Origin: Candidatus Rhodoferax mariagerensis
Lineage (GTDB): Bacteria > Pseudomonadota > Gammaproteobacteria > Burkholderiales > Burkholderiaceae_C
DNA length: 64,000 nt
Assembly (NCBI GenBank): GCA_016719055.1
Contig: JADKAW010000004.1
Location: 217,581 to 281,580 of the forward strand
Direction of reading: 5' to 3'
Below, one piece after another: positions 55,197 to 63,999 of the stretch. Position 1 is the stretch's first letter, and each line of letters opens with the position of its first letter. Below the pieces are notes generated by a model. That model had not been told where the DNA came from, ran no database searches, and saw only the letters and a list, made by a program, of their open reading frames with translations. Both the position numbers and the translations under genes were made by a program.

Positions 55197-56612
55197 ATGG
55201 CCAAGACCGTCGCAGACGTCATGAAGATGGTGAAAGACAACGAAGTCAAGTTTGTTGACTTTCGTTTCACCGACACACGTGGCAAGGAACAGCACGTGAC
55301 CGTTCCGGTTTCGCATTTTGATGAAGACAAGTTCACCTCCGGTCACGCTTTTGACGGTTCTTCCGTGGCTGGCTGGAAGGGCATTGAAGCCTCAGACATG
55401 CAACTCATGCCTGACCCCAACACCGCCAACATCGATCCTTTCTTTGAAGAAACTACGATGTTCATGAGCTGCGACGTGATTGAACCCAGCGATGGCAAGG
55501 CCTATGACCGGGACCCACGCTCGGTGGCACGTCGCGCAGAAGCCTACCTGAAGGCCTCCGGCATGGGCGACACCGCCTACTTCGGCCCCGAGCCAGAGTT
55601 TTTCCTGTTTGATGATGTGCGCTGGGACACTGACATGTCGGGCTGCTTCTTCAAGATTGACGACTACGAAGCGCCCTGGAACTCTGGCAAAACGATGGAA
55701 GGCGGCAACCGTGGTCACCGTCCCACCACCAAGGGTGGCTATTTTCCGGTGCCGCCGGTTGACAGCACGCAAGACATGCGGGCAGAAATGTCGCTGATTC
55801 TTGAGTCCTTGGGCATTCCGGTTGAAGTGTTCCACCACGAGGTGGCTGCACCAGGTCAGTGCGAGCTGGGCACCAAGTTCAGCACGCTGGTTGAGCGTGC
55901 TGACTGGACGCAGGTGTTGAAGTATGTGGTGCAAAACGTCGCCAATGCCTATGGCAAGACCGCCACTTTCATGCCCAAGCCCGTGGTCGGTGACAACGGC
56001 AGCGGCTGCCACGTGCATCAGTCGATCTGGAAAGACGGCAAAAATCTGTTTGCTGGCGATGGTTATGCAGGTCTGAGCGACTTTGCACTGTACTACATTG
56101 GCGGCATCATCAAGCACGCCCGTGCCCTGAACGCCATCACCAACCCGGGTACCAACAGCTACAAGCGTCTGGTGCCTGGCTTCGAAGCACCAGTTAAATT
56201 GGCCTATTCGGCCAAAAACCGTTCCGCTTCGATCCGCATCCCTTATGTGGCAAACCCCAAAGGCCGTCGTGTTGAGGCTCGCTTCCCTGATCCGCTCATG
56301 AACCCGTACCTGGGCTTCTCCGCGCTGATGATGGCTGGCCTGGATGGCGTTGAAAACAAAATTCACCCCGGTGAAGCTGCCACCAAAGACCTGTACCACC
56401 TGCCGCCCGAAGAAAATGCGCTGATCCCGACCGTTTGCCACAGTCTGGACCAGGCCCTTGAATGCCTTGACGCTGATCGCAGCTTCCTGACCAAGGGTGG
56501 TGTGTTTACCGACAGCCTGCTTGATGCCTACATTGAACTCAAGATGACCGAAGTCACGCGTTTGCGCATGGCGACCCATCCGATTGAGTTTGACATGTAC
56601 TACTCGCTTTAA
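55197..56612 (+). CDS. glnA: Glutamine synthetase, type I
   Basis: A 471-residue GSI-beta enzyme that makes glutamine from glutamate, ammonia and ATP, acting as a dodecamer. The beta-grasp start contains HAFDGSSVAGWKGIEASDM near residues 50-68. The active-site segments are GPEPEFFLFD near 130, NGSGCHVHQS near 264, NPGTNSYKRLVPGFEAP near 317-333 and RIPYVANPKGRRVEARFPDP. The adenylylation Tyr is in KDLYHLPPEE near 398, so activity is controlled by GlnE. Start ATG 55197 with AGGAG upstream; a TTG one codon before is ignored. It is followed by a terminator and then ntrB-ntrC. Confidence 0.97.
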   Translation: MAKTVADVMKMVKDNEVKFVDFRFTDTRGKEQHVTVPVSHFDEDKFTSGHAFDGSSVAGWKGIEASDMQLMPDPNTANIDPFFEETTMFMSCDVIEPSDGKAYDRDPRSVARRAEAYLKASGMGDTAYFGPEPEFFLFDDVRWDTDMSGCFFKIDDYEAPWNSGKTMEGGNRGHRPTTKGGYFPVPPVDSTQDMRAEMSLILESLGIPVEVFHHEVAAPGQCELGTKFSTLVERADWTQVLKYVVQNVANAYGKTATFMPKPVVGDNGSGCHVHQSIWKDGKNLFAGDGYAGLSDFALYYIGGIIKHARALNAITNPGTNSYKRLVPGFEAPVKLAYSAKNRSASIRIPYVANPKGRRVEARFPDPLMNPYLGFSALMMAGLDGVENKIHPGEAATKDLYHLPPEENALIPTVCHSLDQALECLDADRSFLTKGGVFTDSLLDAYIELKMTEVTRLRMATHPIEFDMYYSL

Positions 56613-56662
56613 GCGGCAATCAAGATGCACTGAGCTGAGCGCCTTTTCAGCTTGGGGTGTTC

Positions 56663-56693
56663 AAAAGGGGACGGCTTGTGTCGTCCTTTTTTT
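56663..56693 (+). terminator. Rho-independent terminator after glnA
   Basis: AAAAGGGGACG pairs with CGTCCTTTTTTT around an 8-base loop, 50 bases past the glnA stop. Some readthrough into the ntrBC genes would still be possible. Confidence 0.75.
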
Positions 56694-56779
56694 ATTGTGG
56701 GAAACTAGCAGCGGTTCGTCAGCGGTTGGTGTGTTGTTCTGGCATGACAGCGTGGCAGTTTGAAAGGCGTGGAGCTCCA

Positions 56780-57298
56780 ATGAAGCAAGTGTTTTTTGTC
56801 GGGTTACTGGTTGGTTTGATGGCAGTGCCTGCCGTGGCGCAGGAGTCTGCCATTTACCGGTGCGGCAACGAGTACACCAACACCAAACCTGATGCTTTGA
56901 CGCGTGGCTGCAAATTGATATCTGGTGGCAATGTCACGGTGGTTCAAGGCACGCGCGTGCCCAAGGCGGCAACCCCAAGGGCCAGCACGCCACCAGGTCT
57001 GAGTGGCAGCAGTACCAGCCGGGTTGAGTCGAGCGAGCAAAAGGCGCGTGACTCCGATGCCCGACTGATTTTGCAGGCAGAGCTTAAGAAAGCACAGGAA
57101 CGTCACGAAGATCTGCGCAGGGAATTCAACAATGGCGAGCCGGAAAAGCGCGGTGATGAGGCGCGCAACCCCCAAAAATACCAGGAGCGGGTAACTGAGC
57201 TCAAAGCCAGCCTGGCACGTAACGAAAGTGACATCGCTGGTATTCGCCGGGAGCTTGAGCGGCTGCCGGCCGCCGCCAGTACGGCGCTGATACGCTGA
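56780..57298 (+). CDS. Exported DUF4124-like protein between glnA and ntrB
   Basis: A 172-residue periplasmic protein with signal peptide MKQVFFVGLLVGLMAVPAVAQ. It is followed by a DUF4124-like segment (AIYRCGNEYTNTKPDALTRGC with two Cys), a Ser/Pro linker, and a charged coiled-coil from about residue 90 (ILQAELKKAQERHEDLRREF; ASLARNESDIAGIRRELERL). The function is unknown. GGAG stands five bases before the ATG, which settles the start; the longer frame is rejected. It ends 19 bases before ntrB, so it may be cotranscribed with the nitrogen regulators. Confidence 0.75.
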   Translation: MKQVFFVGLLVGLMAVPAVAQESAIYRCGNEYTNTKPDALTRGCKLISGGNVTVVQGTRVPKAATPRASTPPGLSGSSTSRVESSEQKARDSDARLILQAELKKAQERHEDLRREFNNGEPEKRGDEARNPQKYQERVTELKASLARNESDIAGIRRELERLPAAASTALIR

Positions 57299-57317
57299 CC
57301 GTCAGGCTGTTGACTTG

Positions 57318-58412
57318 ATGAACCCGGCCAACCTGAAAACGCCCGCATCAGTCAATGCACTGACTGCGGACCGTTACAAAGCCTTTGACATGCTGGCCAC
57401 GCTGGTGGCCGTGGTTGCCAGCGAAGGCACGGTGATGTTTGTCAACGCTGCCCTTGAGGACGCGCGTGGCTTATCACGGCGGGTCTTGGTGGGGTCACAT
57501 TTTCCGGACAGTTTTGCCCAGCCGGCCCATTTGCGGGCGGCGTTGCTGGGGGCCAAAGACCGCACTTTTGCCGCGCTGCGCTACGACGCGCTGCTGATCC
57601 GCATGAACCGCGACCCCCTGCCAGTGTTTGTGATCGTCACGCCCACAGAGGGCCCCGAGCTCATTGTTGAACTGCTTCCGCTGGAGCAGCAAGCGCGCAA
57701 AGACCGCGAGGATCGCCTGGCCGAACAGGCACTGGCCAACAAGGAACTCATCCGCAACCTGGCGCATGAAATCAAAAATCCGCTCGGCGGTATTCGGGGC
57801 GCGGCACAACTGCTTGAGATGGAAATGGCCTCGCCTGAGCTGAATGAATACACCCAGGTGATCATCCACGAAGCCGATCGCTTGCAGTCGTTGGTGGACC
57901 GGTTGCTGGCACCGCACCGCCGGCCCCATGTGGTGGGTGACGTCAACATTCATGAGGTGTGTGAGCGGGTGCGTTCGCTGATTCTGGCCGAGTTTCCCAA
58001 GGGCCTGGGGGTCACGCAAGACTATGACACGTCGATTCCGGAGTTTCGCGGTGACCGCGAGCAACTCATTCAGGCGCTGCTCAATATTGCCCACAACGCC
58101 TGCCAGGCCTTGGCGGAGCGTATTGCAGTGGCTGACGCCCACCTGATTTTTCGCACCCGAATCGCGCGGCAAACCACATTTGGCAAACAACGCTACCGGT
58201 TGGCACTGGAATTGCATGTAATCGACAACGGGCCTGGCGTGCCAGACTCGATCAAAGATCGCATCTTCTATCCGTTGGTATCCGGGCGGGAAGGGGGATC
58301 GGGGCTGGGGTTGACTTTGGCGCAGACCTTTGTTCAACAGCACCACGGCTTGATCGAGTGTGACAGTGAGCCCGGCCGTACCGATTTCAAAATATTGATT
58401 CCATTACCTTGA
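57318..58412 (+). CDS. ntrB: Nitrogen regulation sensor kinase NtrB (GlnL)
   Basis: A 364-residue soluble histidine kinase/phosphatase. An N-terminal PAS domain (about residues 15-120) precedes HisKA with the phosphorylated His in RNLAHEIKNPLGGIRGAAQLLE near 149, and an HATPase domain with NIAHNACQAL, DNGPGVPDSI and GGSGLGLTLAQT. NtrB phosphorylates NtrC when PII protein signals nitrogen shortage. The start is ATG 57318; a TTG one codon upstream is an alternative. It lies 70 bases before ntrC and downstream of glnA, the standard order. Confidence 0.95.
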   Translation: MNPANLKTPASVNALTADRYKAFDMLATLVAVVASEGTVMFVNAALEDARGLSRRVLVGSHFPDSFAQPAHLRAALLGAKDRTFAALRYDALLIRMNRDPLPVFVIVTPTEGPELIVELLPLEQQARKDREDRLAEQALANKELIRNLAHEIKNPLGGIRGAAQLLEMEMASPELNEYTQVIIHEADRLQSLVDRLLAPHRRPHVVGDVNIHEVCERVRSLILAEFPKGLGVTQDYDTSIPEFRGDREQLIQALLNIAHNACQALAERIAVADAHLIFRTRIARQTTFGKQRYRLALELHVIDNGPGVPDSIKDRIFYPLVSGREGGSGLGLTLAQTFVQQHHGLIECDSEPGRTDFKILIPLP

Positions 58413-58482
58413 CAGGGGGCCGCACACTGCAAAGTGCGCAGTGGCTGACGGGTCCGGGTACAACCAAAGGTGACAAAACGCG

Positions 58483-60012
58483 ATGAAGCCCATTTGGATC
58501 GTAGATGATGACCAGTCGATACGCTTCGTGCTTGAAAAGGCCTTGTTGCGCGAAAACCTGCCCACGCGCAGCTTCACCAATGCACGCGATGTGCTCAGCG
58601 CCCTGGCCAGCGAAGACGACAAAGGGCCGCAGATTTTGGTGAGCGACATCCGTATGCCTGGCGGCTCGGGTCTGGATTTACTCGACAAGGTCAAGGCAAA
58701 GCTTCCAGGTTTGCCGGTGATCATCATGACGGCTTACTCAGACCTTGACAGCGCCGTGTCGGCTTTTCAGGGCGGTGCCTTTGAATACCTGCCCAAGCCG
58801 TTTGATCTGCCCAAAGCGGTTGAATTGATCCGGCGCGCGGTTGAAGAAAGCCTGCGCGAGGAAGTCAGCGAAGAAAGTGTGGTCGAAGCGCCTGAAATGC
58901 TGGGTCAGGCACCGGCCATGCAAGACGTGTTTCGCGCCATTGGGCGTCTGAGTCAAAGCAATGTCACCGTCATGATCACTGGCGAATCCGGCTCTGGCAA
59001 AGAACTTGTGGCACGTGCACTGCACAAGCACTCACCCCGCGCCAGCGGTCCATTTATTGCTATTAATACTGCAGCAATCCCGAAAGATTTACTCGAATCT
59101 GAGCTGTTTGGTCATGAACGTGGCGCGTTTACCGGCGCTCAAACCATGCGCCGGGGTCGCTTTGAGCAGGCCGATGGCGGCACCTTGTTTCTGGACGAGA
59201 TTGGCGACATGCCGTTCGACCTGCAGACCCGGCTGCTGCGGGTATTGTCGGATGGGCATTTTTACCGGGTCGGCGGTCATGGTGCGGTCAAAACCAATGT
59301 TCGGGTGATTGCTGCCACCCACCAAAACCTGGAGCAGCGCGTCAAAGAAGGCGCGTTTCGCGAAGATCTGTTTCACCGCCTTAACGTGATTCGGCTGCGC
59401 CTGCCAGCCTTGCGTGAACGCCGTGAAGACATCCCGGTGCTGGCGCGCCATTTTCTTCAGCAAAGCGCCGGCCAGTTGGGCGTGGAACCCAAGCGTATTT
59501 CTGATGCGGCGGTGGCCTGGTTGAGTCATTTCAGTTTTCCGGGCAATGTGCGGCAACTGGAAAACATCTGCCACTGGCTGACGGTCATGGCCCCGGCTCA
59601 AATGGTGGAACCCAAAGACTTACCGCCTGAAGTAGGGGTCACTTCGGCCGAACCACCGGTCGATGAGCCATTGGTTGCCGTGCCTTTGCAGAGCGCCGCC
59701 GCCATTGCCCCCAGATCCGCAGACGCCCCCATCAGCTCACCGCTGAACAGTCCGCTGCTGCCGGTCATGCCAACCCGCGTGCTGCCAGACGCTGGCGACA
59801 AAGGCTGGGAGCATGGCCTGGAGCTTGATGCCTGTGCCTTGCTCAATACCGACCGAACGGATGTTTGGGACGAACTGACGCGTCGTTTTGAGTCCCGCCT
59901 GATTTTGGCGGCGTTGGCAGCAACCCGTGGCAGGCGCATCGAGGCAGCCCAAAAACTTGGCATTGGCCGTAACACCATCACGCGAAAAATTCAGGAGCTG
60001 GGGCTGGAATAG
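58483..60012 (+). CDS. ntrC: Nitrogen regulation response regulator NtrC (GlnG)
   Basis: A 509-residue sigma-54 activator. The receiver has its acidic pocket at IVDDDQS and the phosphoacceptor Asp55 in LVSDIRMPGGSG. The AAA+ domain has Walker A TGESGSGKELVARAL near residue 169, the sigma-54 contact loop RGAFTGAQ near 208 and Walker B GTLFLDEIGDMP. The C-terminal Fis-type helix-turn-helix is RIEAAQKLGIGRNTITRKIQEL. A Pro/Ala-rich linker of about 90 residues precedes the last domain, longer than in E. coli. It would activate the sigma-54 promoter of glnA upstream. Confidence 0.96.
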   Translation: MKPIWIVDDDQSIRFVLEKALLRENLPTRSFTNARDVLSALASEDDKGPQILVSDIRMPGGSGLDLLDKVKAKLPGLPVIIMTAYSDLDSAVSAFQGGAFEYLPKPFDLPKAVELIRRAVEESLREEVSEESVVEAPEMLGQAPAMQDVFRAIGRLSQSNVTVMITGESGSGKELVARALHKHSPRASGPFIAINTAAIPKDLLESELFGHERGAFTGAQTMRRGRFEQADGGTLFLDEIGDMPFDLQTRLLRVLSDGHFYRVGGHGAVKTNVRVIAATHQNLEQRVKEGAFREDLFHRLNVIRLRLPALRERREDIPVLARHFLQQSAGQLGVEPKRISDAAVAWLSHFSFPGNVRQLENICHWLTVMAPAQMVEPKDLPPEVGVTSAEPPVDEPLVAVPLQSAAAIAPRSADAPISSPLNSPLLPVMPTRVLPDAGDKGWEHGLELDACALLNTDRTDVWDELTRRFESRLILAALAATRGRRIEAAQKLGIGRNTITRKIQELGLE

Positions 60013-60064
60013 TGCGTTTTGACCCGCTTGGTGAAATGTATTGCTGGCAATTGCCTGGTTCGAG

Positions 60065-60126
60065 AAAAATAGTACTCTAGCCCTTTACTGATAAGCGCTG
60101 ATAGCTATCAATTTGATACTATTTTT
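60065..60126 (-). repeat. Dispersed GGGCTAGAGG-core repeat, copy 9, complete with 10-bp inverted ends
   Basis: The most complete copy: AAAAATAGTA at the left end and TACTATTTTT at the right are exact inverted repeats. Between them on the minus strand are TTGATAGCTATCAGCGCTTA and AAAGGGCTAGAG. The stop codon and last residues of xth lie in its right end. Confidence 0.85.
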
Positions 60127-60934
60127 CCGTTAGTTCCAGCACCACCGGCGTATGGTCACTGGGGCGCTCGTTCTTGCGCGGTGTCTTGTCAATCCAGCAA
60201 GCCTGGGCGCTGGGCTTCAGGGCAGCGCTCAGCAAAATGTGGTCAATGCGCATACCGCGGTTGCGTTTGAAGGCAAAGTCGCGGTAGTCCCACCACGAAT
60301 AAATCTTGGGCGGCTGCGGAAAAAGCCGCAAGGCATCGTGCAGCCCCAGTGCCACCAGCGCCTGCAAGTGGTAGCGCTCCTCGTCGGTACAGTGGATCTG
60401 GTCGCGCATGTCCACAGGGTCCCATACATCGGCGTCGTCAAAGGTGATGTTGTAGTCGCCCATCAGCACCAGGTTGGGGTAGCGTTGTAGTTCGGTGCGG
60501 ACCCAGTCGCGCAGCCCTTTGAGCCACGCCATTTTGTAGTCAAATTTGTCGCTGCCGGGTTCTTGTCCGTTGGGAAAATAGGCACCGATGACGCGGATGT
60601 GCGTCTGCAGCCCACCAGTGGACTGCGTCGAGCCCGGTCCGCCAAGTGGGTAGGTGCCACTGATCACACGGGCCATGTCGTCGTCGAACCCAGGAATATT
60701 TTTGACCACATCGGTCGCCGCTGCCCGCGACAGCAATGCCACCCCGTTGTAGGTTTTCTGACCAAACCACTGTGCTTCATACCCAGCCTGCACAAACGCC
60801 TGAACAGGAAACTTGTCGTCGGTCATTTTCAGCTCTTGCAGCGCCAACACATCGACCGGGTTGGTTGCCAGCCAGTCCAGCACCTGCGGCAGTCGCACAG
60901 TGAGCGAATTCACGTTCCAGGTTGCGAGTTTCAT
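60119..60934 (-). CDS. xth: Exodeoxyribonuclease III
   Basis: A 271-residue member of the endonuclease/exonuclease/phosphatase family that cuts at abasic sites and degrades 3' ends in base excision repair. Motifs are KLATWNVNSL at the start, the metal-binding Glu in DVLALQELKM near residue 34, GVALLSR, GAYFPNG, the catalytic LMGDYNIT near 157, and RIDHILLS plus SDHTPVVLEL at the end with the catalytic His. The ATG at 60934 is chosen because it starts family sequence; upstream codons belong to a repeat. The gene is flanked by repeat copies on both sides. Confidence 0.94.
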   Translation of the reverse strand: MKLATWNVNSLTVRLPQVLDWLATNPVDVLALQELKMTDDKFPVQAFVQAGYEAQWFGQKTYNGVALLSRAAATDVVKNIPGFDDDMARVISGTYPLGGPGSTQSTGGLQTHIRVIGAYFPNGQEPGSDKFDYKMAWLKGLRDWVRTELQRYPNLVLMGDYNITFDDADVWDPVDMRDQIHCTDEERYHLQALVALGLHDALRLFPQPPKIYSWWDYRDFAFKRNRGMRIDHILLSAALKPSAQACWIDKTPRKNERPSDHTPVVLELTEK

Positions 60935-60938
60935 ATGA

Positions 60939-60988
60939 AATAGGCCTCCAGCCCTTGTTGATAAAGCGACTACCGCTATCAAATATGA
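60939..60988 (-). repeat. Dispersed GGGCTAGAGG-core repeat, copy 10 (upstream of xth)
   Basis: Minus-strand order: TTCATATTTGATAGCGGTAG, TCGCTTTATCAAC, AAGGGCTGGAGGCCTATTTC. The outer ends are imperfect inverted repeats around CATAT. It lies directly before the xth start codon, so it occupies the promoter or leader region. Confidence 0.8.
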
Positions 60989-61023
60989 AGTGTCGAACAA
61001 GCCAAGACGTCCAGGTCCATGGG

Positions 61024-61518
61024 TCAGTCTCCAGCCGAATGACGGTAAGTGACAAAACTGAACGCCAGGCCATTGCTGGACAACAGGTTGTTGCGACTGA
61101 CTTCGCGCCAGTCGGAGCCAAATTGTGGCGCAAATGCGTCGCCGGCATAGTCAGCGTCGATTTCAGTCACCACCGCTTCGCTGGCCAGTGGCAGCGCCTG
61201 GGCATAGATGTCGGCGCCGCCCATCACCCAGGCAGTGCTGTCAGGCGAGCACATCGCGCAGGCATCCTCCAGTGAATGTGCCACTTGCGCGCCATCGGCC
61301 TGCCAGTCGCGCTGCCGTGTTACCACCACGTTGAGGCGACCAGGCAAAGGCCGGAACCTGGGCGGCAGCGACTCCCAGGTTTTACGCCCCATGATCACCG
61401 GGCAGCCCAGCGTGGTGCGTTTGAAATGTGCCAGGTCTTCGGGCAGATGCCAGGGCAGGGTATTGTGCCGGCCAATCACGCCGTTGCGGGCGCGGGCAAA
61501 AATCAGTTTGAGTTGCAT
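61024..61518 (-). CDS. folA: Dihydrofolate reductase
   Basis: A 164-residue enzyme that reduces dihydrofolate to tetrahydrofolate with NADPH. Typical segments are LIFARARNGVIGRHNTLPWHLPEDLAHFKRTT split around residues 4-35, with the substrate acidic residue in LPEDLAHF, then VIMGRKTWESLPPRFRPLPGR near 40-60 and WVMGGADIYAQALPLA near 97. It completes the thymidylate cycle with thyA, 1.3 kb upstream on the same strand; the broken MFS gene lies between them. Confidence 0.95.
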   Translation of the reverse strand: MQLKLIFARARNGVIGRHNTLPWHLPEDLAHFKRTTLGCPVIMGRKTWESLPPRFRPLPGRLNVVVTRQRDWQADGAQVAHSLEDACAMCSPDSTAWVMGGADIYAQALPLASEAVVTEIDADYAGDAFAPQFGSDWREVSRNNLLSSNGLAFSFVTYRHSAGD

Positions 61519-61648
61519 GGCAGGAGTTCAGGTTTTTCGTGGGGCGAGCAGCACGCTGGCAGGCGCCAGCATCACAAATAGCTTGCCCCAGAGCTGTCGG
61601 CGGGTGACTGGCGTGTGCATGATGGCGGGCTGGTCGCGTGTGGGCGGC

Positions 61649-62870
61649 TCAGCTTAGCTGGTTCAGCCGTTCGGTAGTGGCCAGCAGAATCAGCAAAATC
61701 AGCACCAGTGCTGGCATCACGGCGCTCAGCCCGGCGGTGCCGGCCAGCACACCACAGGCTGCCGGCACCACGGCACCCCCGATGTACGAAAAACCAACCT
61801 GCCGGCTGATCACCGAGGCGCTGATGTGTGCCGGAAAGCGCCGCGCTGTCTCGTGCATCATCGACGGGTAAATCGGTGCGCAGCCCAGCCCCATCAACAT
61901 CAGACCGCCCAGCGCCAGTGGCGCCGGCAGACCCGGCAGCGCAAATGCCACCGCGCCAGCGGTGGCGATCAACAGACCCAGCCGGATCAGGCGCCGGTTG
62001 CCCAGCCGGTTGGCGACCAGCCCGATGCCAAAGCGCCCGGCCGTGATGGCACCGTAATAGAGTGAAACCCACAGCCCGGCGGTGGCCGCAGCCACACCGC
62101 GCTCGCCCACCAGAATGCTGGCTGCCCACAGGCCAGTGCCCATCTCGGCCGACACATAGAGCAAAAAAGGCCAGCGGTGCCAGCCAGGTGGCCAGGGCGC
62201 TGACAGGTTTGATCAGCGCCTGTTGGGCCTCGCTGTCGGTTTGTGCCTGCGGTTTGGCGTTTTGACGCGTCCACAGTGACAGCGAAGCTAGCAACAGTAG
62301 CGCCAGTGTCAGCTGCAGCAGTGCAATCGTGCGGTAACCGTTGGTCCAGCCATGCGGCAGCAGCAGCGCGCTGCCCATGATCAGCGGGCCCAGCGTGGCG
62401 CCAACACCCCAGCAGCCATGCAGCCAATTCATGTGTCGCGACGAATAGTGCGAGGCGACAAAATGGTTCAGTCCGGCGTCCACCGTGCCGGCACCCAGCC
62501 CCAGCGGGATGGTCAGCACCAGCAGCCACGCCAGTGATGGTGCCACTGAATACCCCAGCAGCGCCAGCCCGGTCAGAAAACCACTGACCATCACCACAGG
62601 GCCGGTGCCCAGGCGCTGGAGCAGATGGCTGCTTGCCAGCGTGCTCAGGCCCGAGGCCACGGTGCCCATCAGTGTGAGCAGGCCTACCGCTGCCAGCGGC
62701 TGGTTCAGGTCTAGCCGCATGGTGGTCCAGGCCACGCCCAGCACGCCATCGGGCAGGCCCAGGCTGATGAAGGCGAGGTAGATGATGGCCAACAGGGCCG
62801 CGTGGGCCCAGGGTACTTTGGCGGGACGTGTCACATTGCAGAACTTTTTCAGGAAGACCGAACGCGTCAA
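61649..62870 (-). pseudogene. MFS transporter, frameshifted
   Basis: The two halves of one major facilitator protein lie in different frames. The first half (from 62870) has six to seven membrane segments, including FISLGLPDGVLGVAW and LGLGAGTVDAGLNHFVASHY, and reads properly to ATWLAPLAFF. The second half (ending 61649) continues as LLYVSAEMGTGLWAAS and runs to the natural C-terminus after six further segments. They join at a run of six T residues (A6 at 62163-62168): removing one restores a single frame of about 406 codons. It is therefore a recent frameshift, a sequencing error, or slippage. The start is probably TTG 62870, overlapping the thyA stop. Confidence 0.8.
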
Positions 62871-63661
62871 ACGGCCACTTCTGCCTTGATATGCGGATGG
62901 GGTTCGTACCCTACAAGCTCAAAGTCCTCAAAGTTGTAGCCATCAATAGCTTCGGGTGTGCGATTGATTTTCAAGGTGGGCAGTGGCCTGAGTTCTCTTG
63001 TGAGCTGCAAATGGGCTTGTTCCAAATGGTTGCTGTAGAGGTGTACGTCGCCACCGGTCCAGACAAAGTCGCCGGCTTCCAGACCGCATTGCTGTGCCAG
63101 CAGAATTTGCAGCAACGCGTAGCTGGCAATATTGAACGGCACGCCCAGGAACACATCGCAAGAGCGTTGGTACAGCTGCAGGTGAAGTTTGCCGCCCATG
63201 ACGGCCGTTTGGAACAGGCAGTGGCAGGGCGACAATTTCATCGCTGGCAAGTCACCGACATTCCAGGCATTGACAATCTGGCGGCGGGAATTGGGGTCTT
63301 TTTTAATCAGGGCAACAAGTTCTGCAATCTGGTCAATGTGGCGCCCATCGGACGTTTCCCAGTCGCGCCATTGTTTGCCATACACAGGCCCTAGATCGCC
63401 GCAATCATCCGCCCACTCATTCCAGATGGTGACTTTGTTGTCCTGCAGCCATTTGACATTGGTGTCACCACGAAGAAACCACAACAGCTCAATGAAGATG
63501 GAGCGAGTGTGCAATTTCTTGGTGGTCAATAGTGGAAATCCATCGGCCAGATTGAAGCGCATCTGGTGCCCAAAAATGGACCTTGTACCAACCCCGGTTC
63601 TGTCCGGCCGGTCGGTTCCCTCGCTCAAAACGCGTCGAAGCAGGTCGTGGTATTGCTGCAT
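62867..63661 (-). CDS. thyA: Thymidylate synthase
   Basis: A 264-residue ThyA that methylates dUMP to dTMP using methylenetetrahydrofolate. The N-terminus MQQYHDLLRRVLSEG and TGVGTRSIFGHQMRF are typical. The catalytic Cys is in LSPCHCLFQ near residue 146, and RSCDVFLGVPFNIASYALL and GGDVHLYSNHLEQ follow. The product dihydrofolate is recycled by folA, encoded downstream on the same strand. The stop overlaps the presumed TTG start of the MFS gene. Confidence 0.96.
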   Translation of the reverse strand: MQQYHDLLRRVLSEGTDRPDRTGVGTRSIFGHQMRFNLADGFPLLTTKKLHTRSIFIELLWFLRGDTNVKWLQDNKVTIWNEWADDCGDLGPVYGKQWRDWETSDGRHIDQIAELVALIKKDPNSRRQIVNAWNVGDLPAMKLSPCHCLFQTAVMGGKLHLQLYQRSCDVFLGVPFNIASYALLQILLAQQCGLEAGDFVWTGGDVHLYSNHLEQAHLQLTRELRPLPTLKINRTPEAIDGYNFEDFELVGYEPHPHIKAEVAV

Positions 63662-63690
63662 GGGGTCAATTCAAAGATGGGTAGTCCGTT

Positions 63691-63999
63691 TCACGACTTG
63701 TTGTGGGTGTCGCCCAGGCGCATGAAGTCGCCACCGGTGCCCAGCGACAACATGCCACTCTTGGCGTAGATGCCAAGTTTGGCGCGGGTGTCGGTGATGT
63801 CGAGGTTGCGTAGGGTGAGCTGCCCAATGCGGTCGAGCGGGCTGAACGGTGCGTCTTCGACCTTTTCCATGCTCAGGCGCTCGGGTGCATAGGTCAGGTT
63901 GGGGCTCTCGGTGTTGAGCAGTGAGTAATCGTTGCCACGGCGCAATTCGAGTGTGACAGTGCCGGTGATGGCGCTGGCCACCCAGCGCTGGGCAGTTTC
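63691..63999 (-). CDS. argG: Argininosuccinate synthase, C-terminal end (cut by window edge)
   Basis: The last 102 residues of a long-type (E. coli-like) ArgG, which joins citrulline and aspartate in arginine synthesis. The sequence WVASAITGTVTLELRRGNDY, TESPNLTYAPERLSMEKVED, PLDRIGQLTLRNLDITDTRAKL is characteristic of this subgroup. The beginning of the gene lies beyond the right edge. It ends 29 bases before thyA on the same strand. Confidence 0.93.
   Translation of the reverse strand, partial: ETAQRWVASAITGTVTLELRRGNDYSLLNTESPNLTYAPERLSMEKVEDAPFSPLDRIGQLTLRNLDITDTRAKLGIYAKSGMLSLGTGGDFMRLGDTHNKS

Noticed and set aside
55392..56630. 412-codon open frame antisense to glnA
   Set aside because: It is a shadow of a highly biased GC-rich gene, without a ribosome binding site or family features, and glnA is certain.
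59058..59100. AT-rich patch in ntrC thought to be another repeat copy
   Set aside because: It encodes the conserved NtrC segment INTAAIPKDLLESELFG and does not contain the GGGCTAGAGG core.
61572..62160. C-terminal 230 residues of the longest MFS frame
   Set aside because: After the T6 run this frame becomes Arg/Gly/His-rich nonsense, while the neighbouring frame continues the transporter, so the tail is an artefact of the frameshift.
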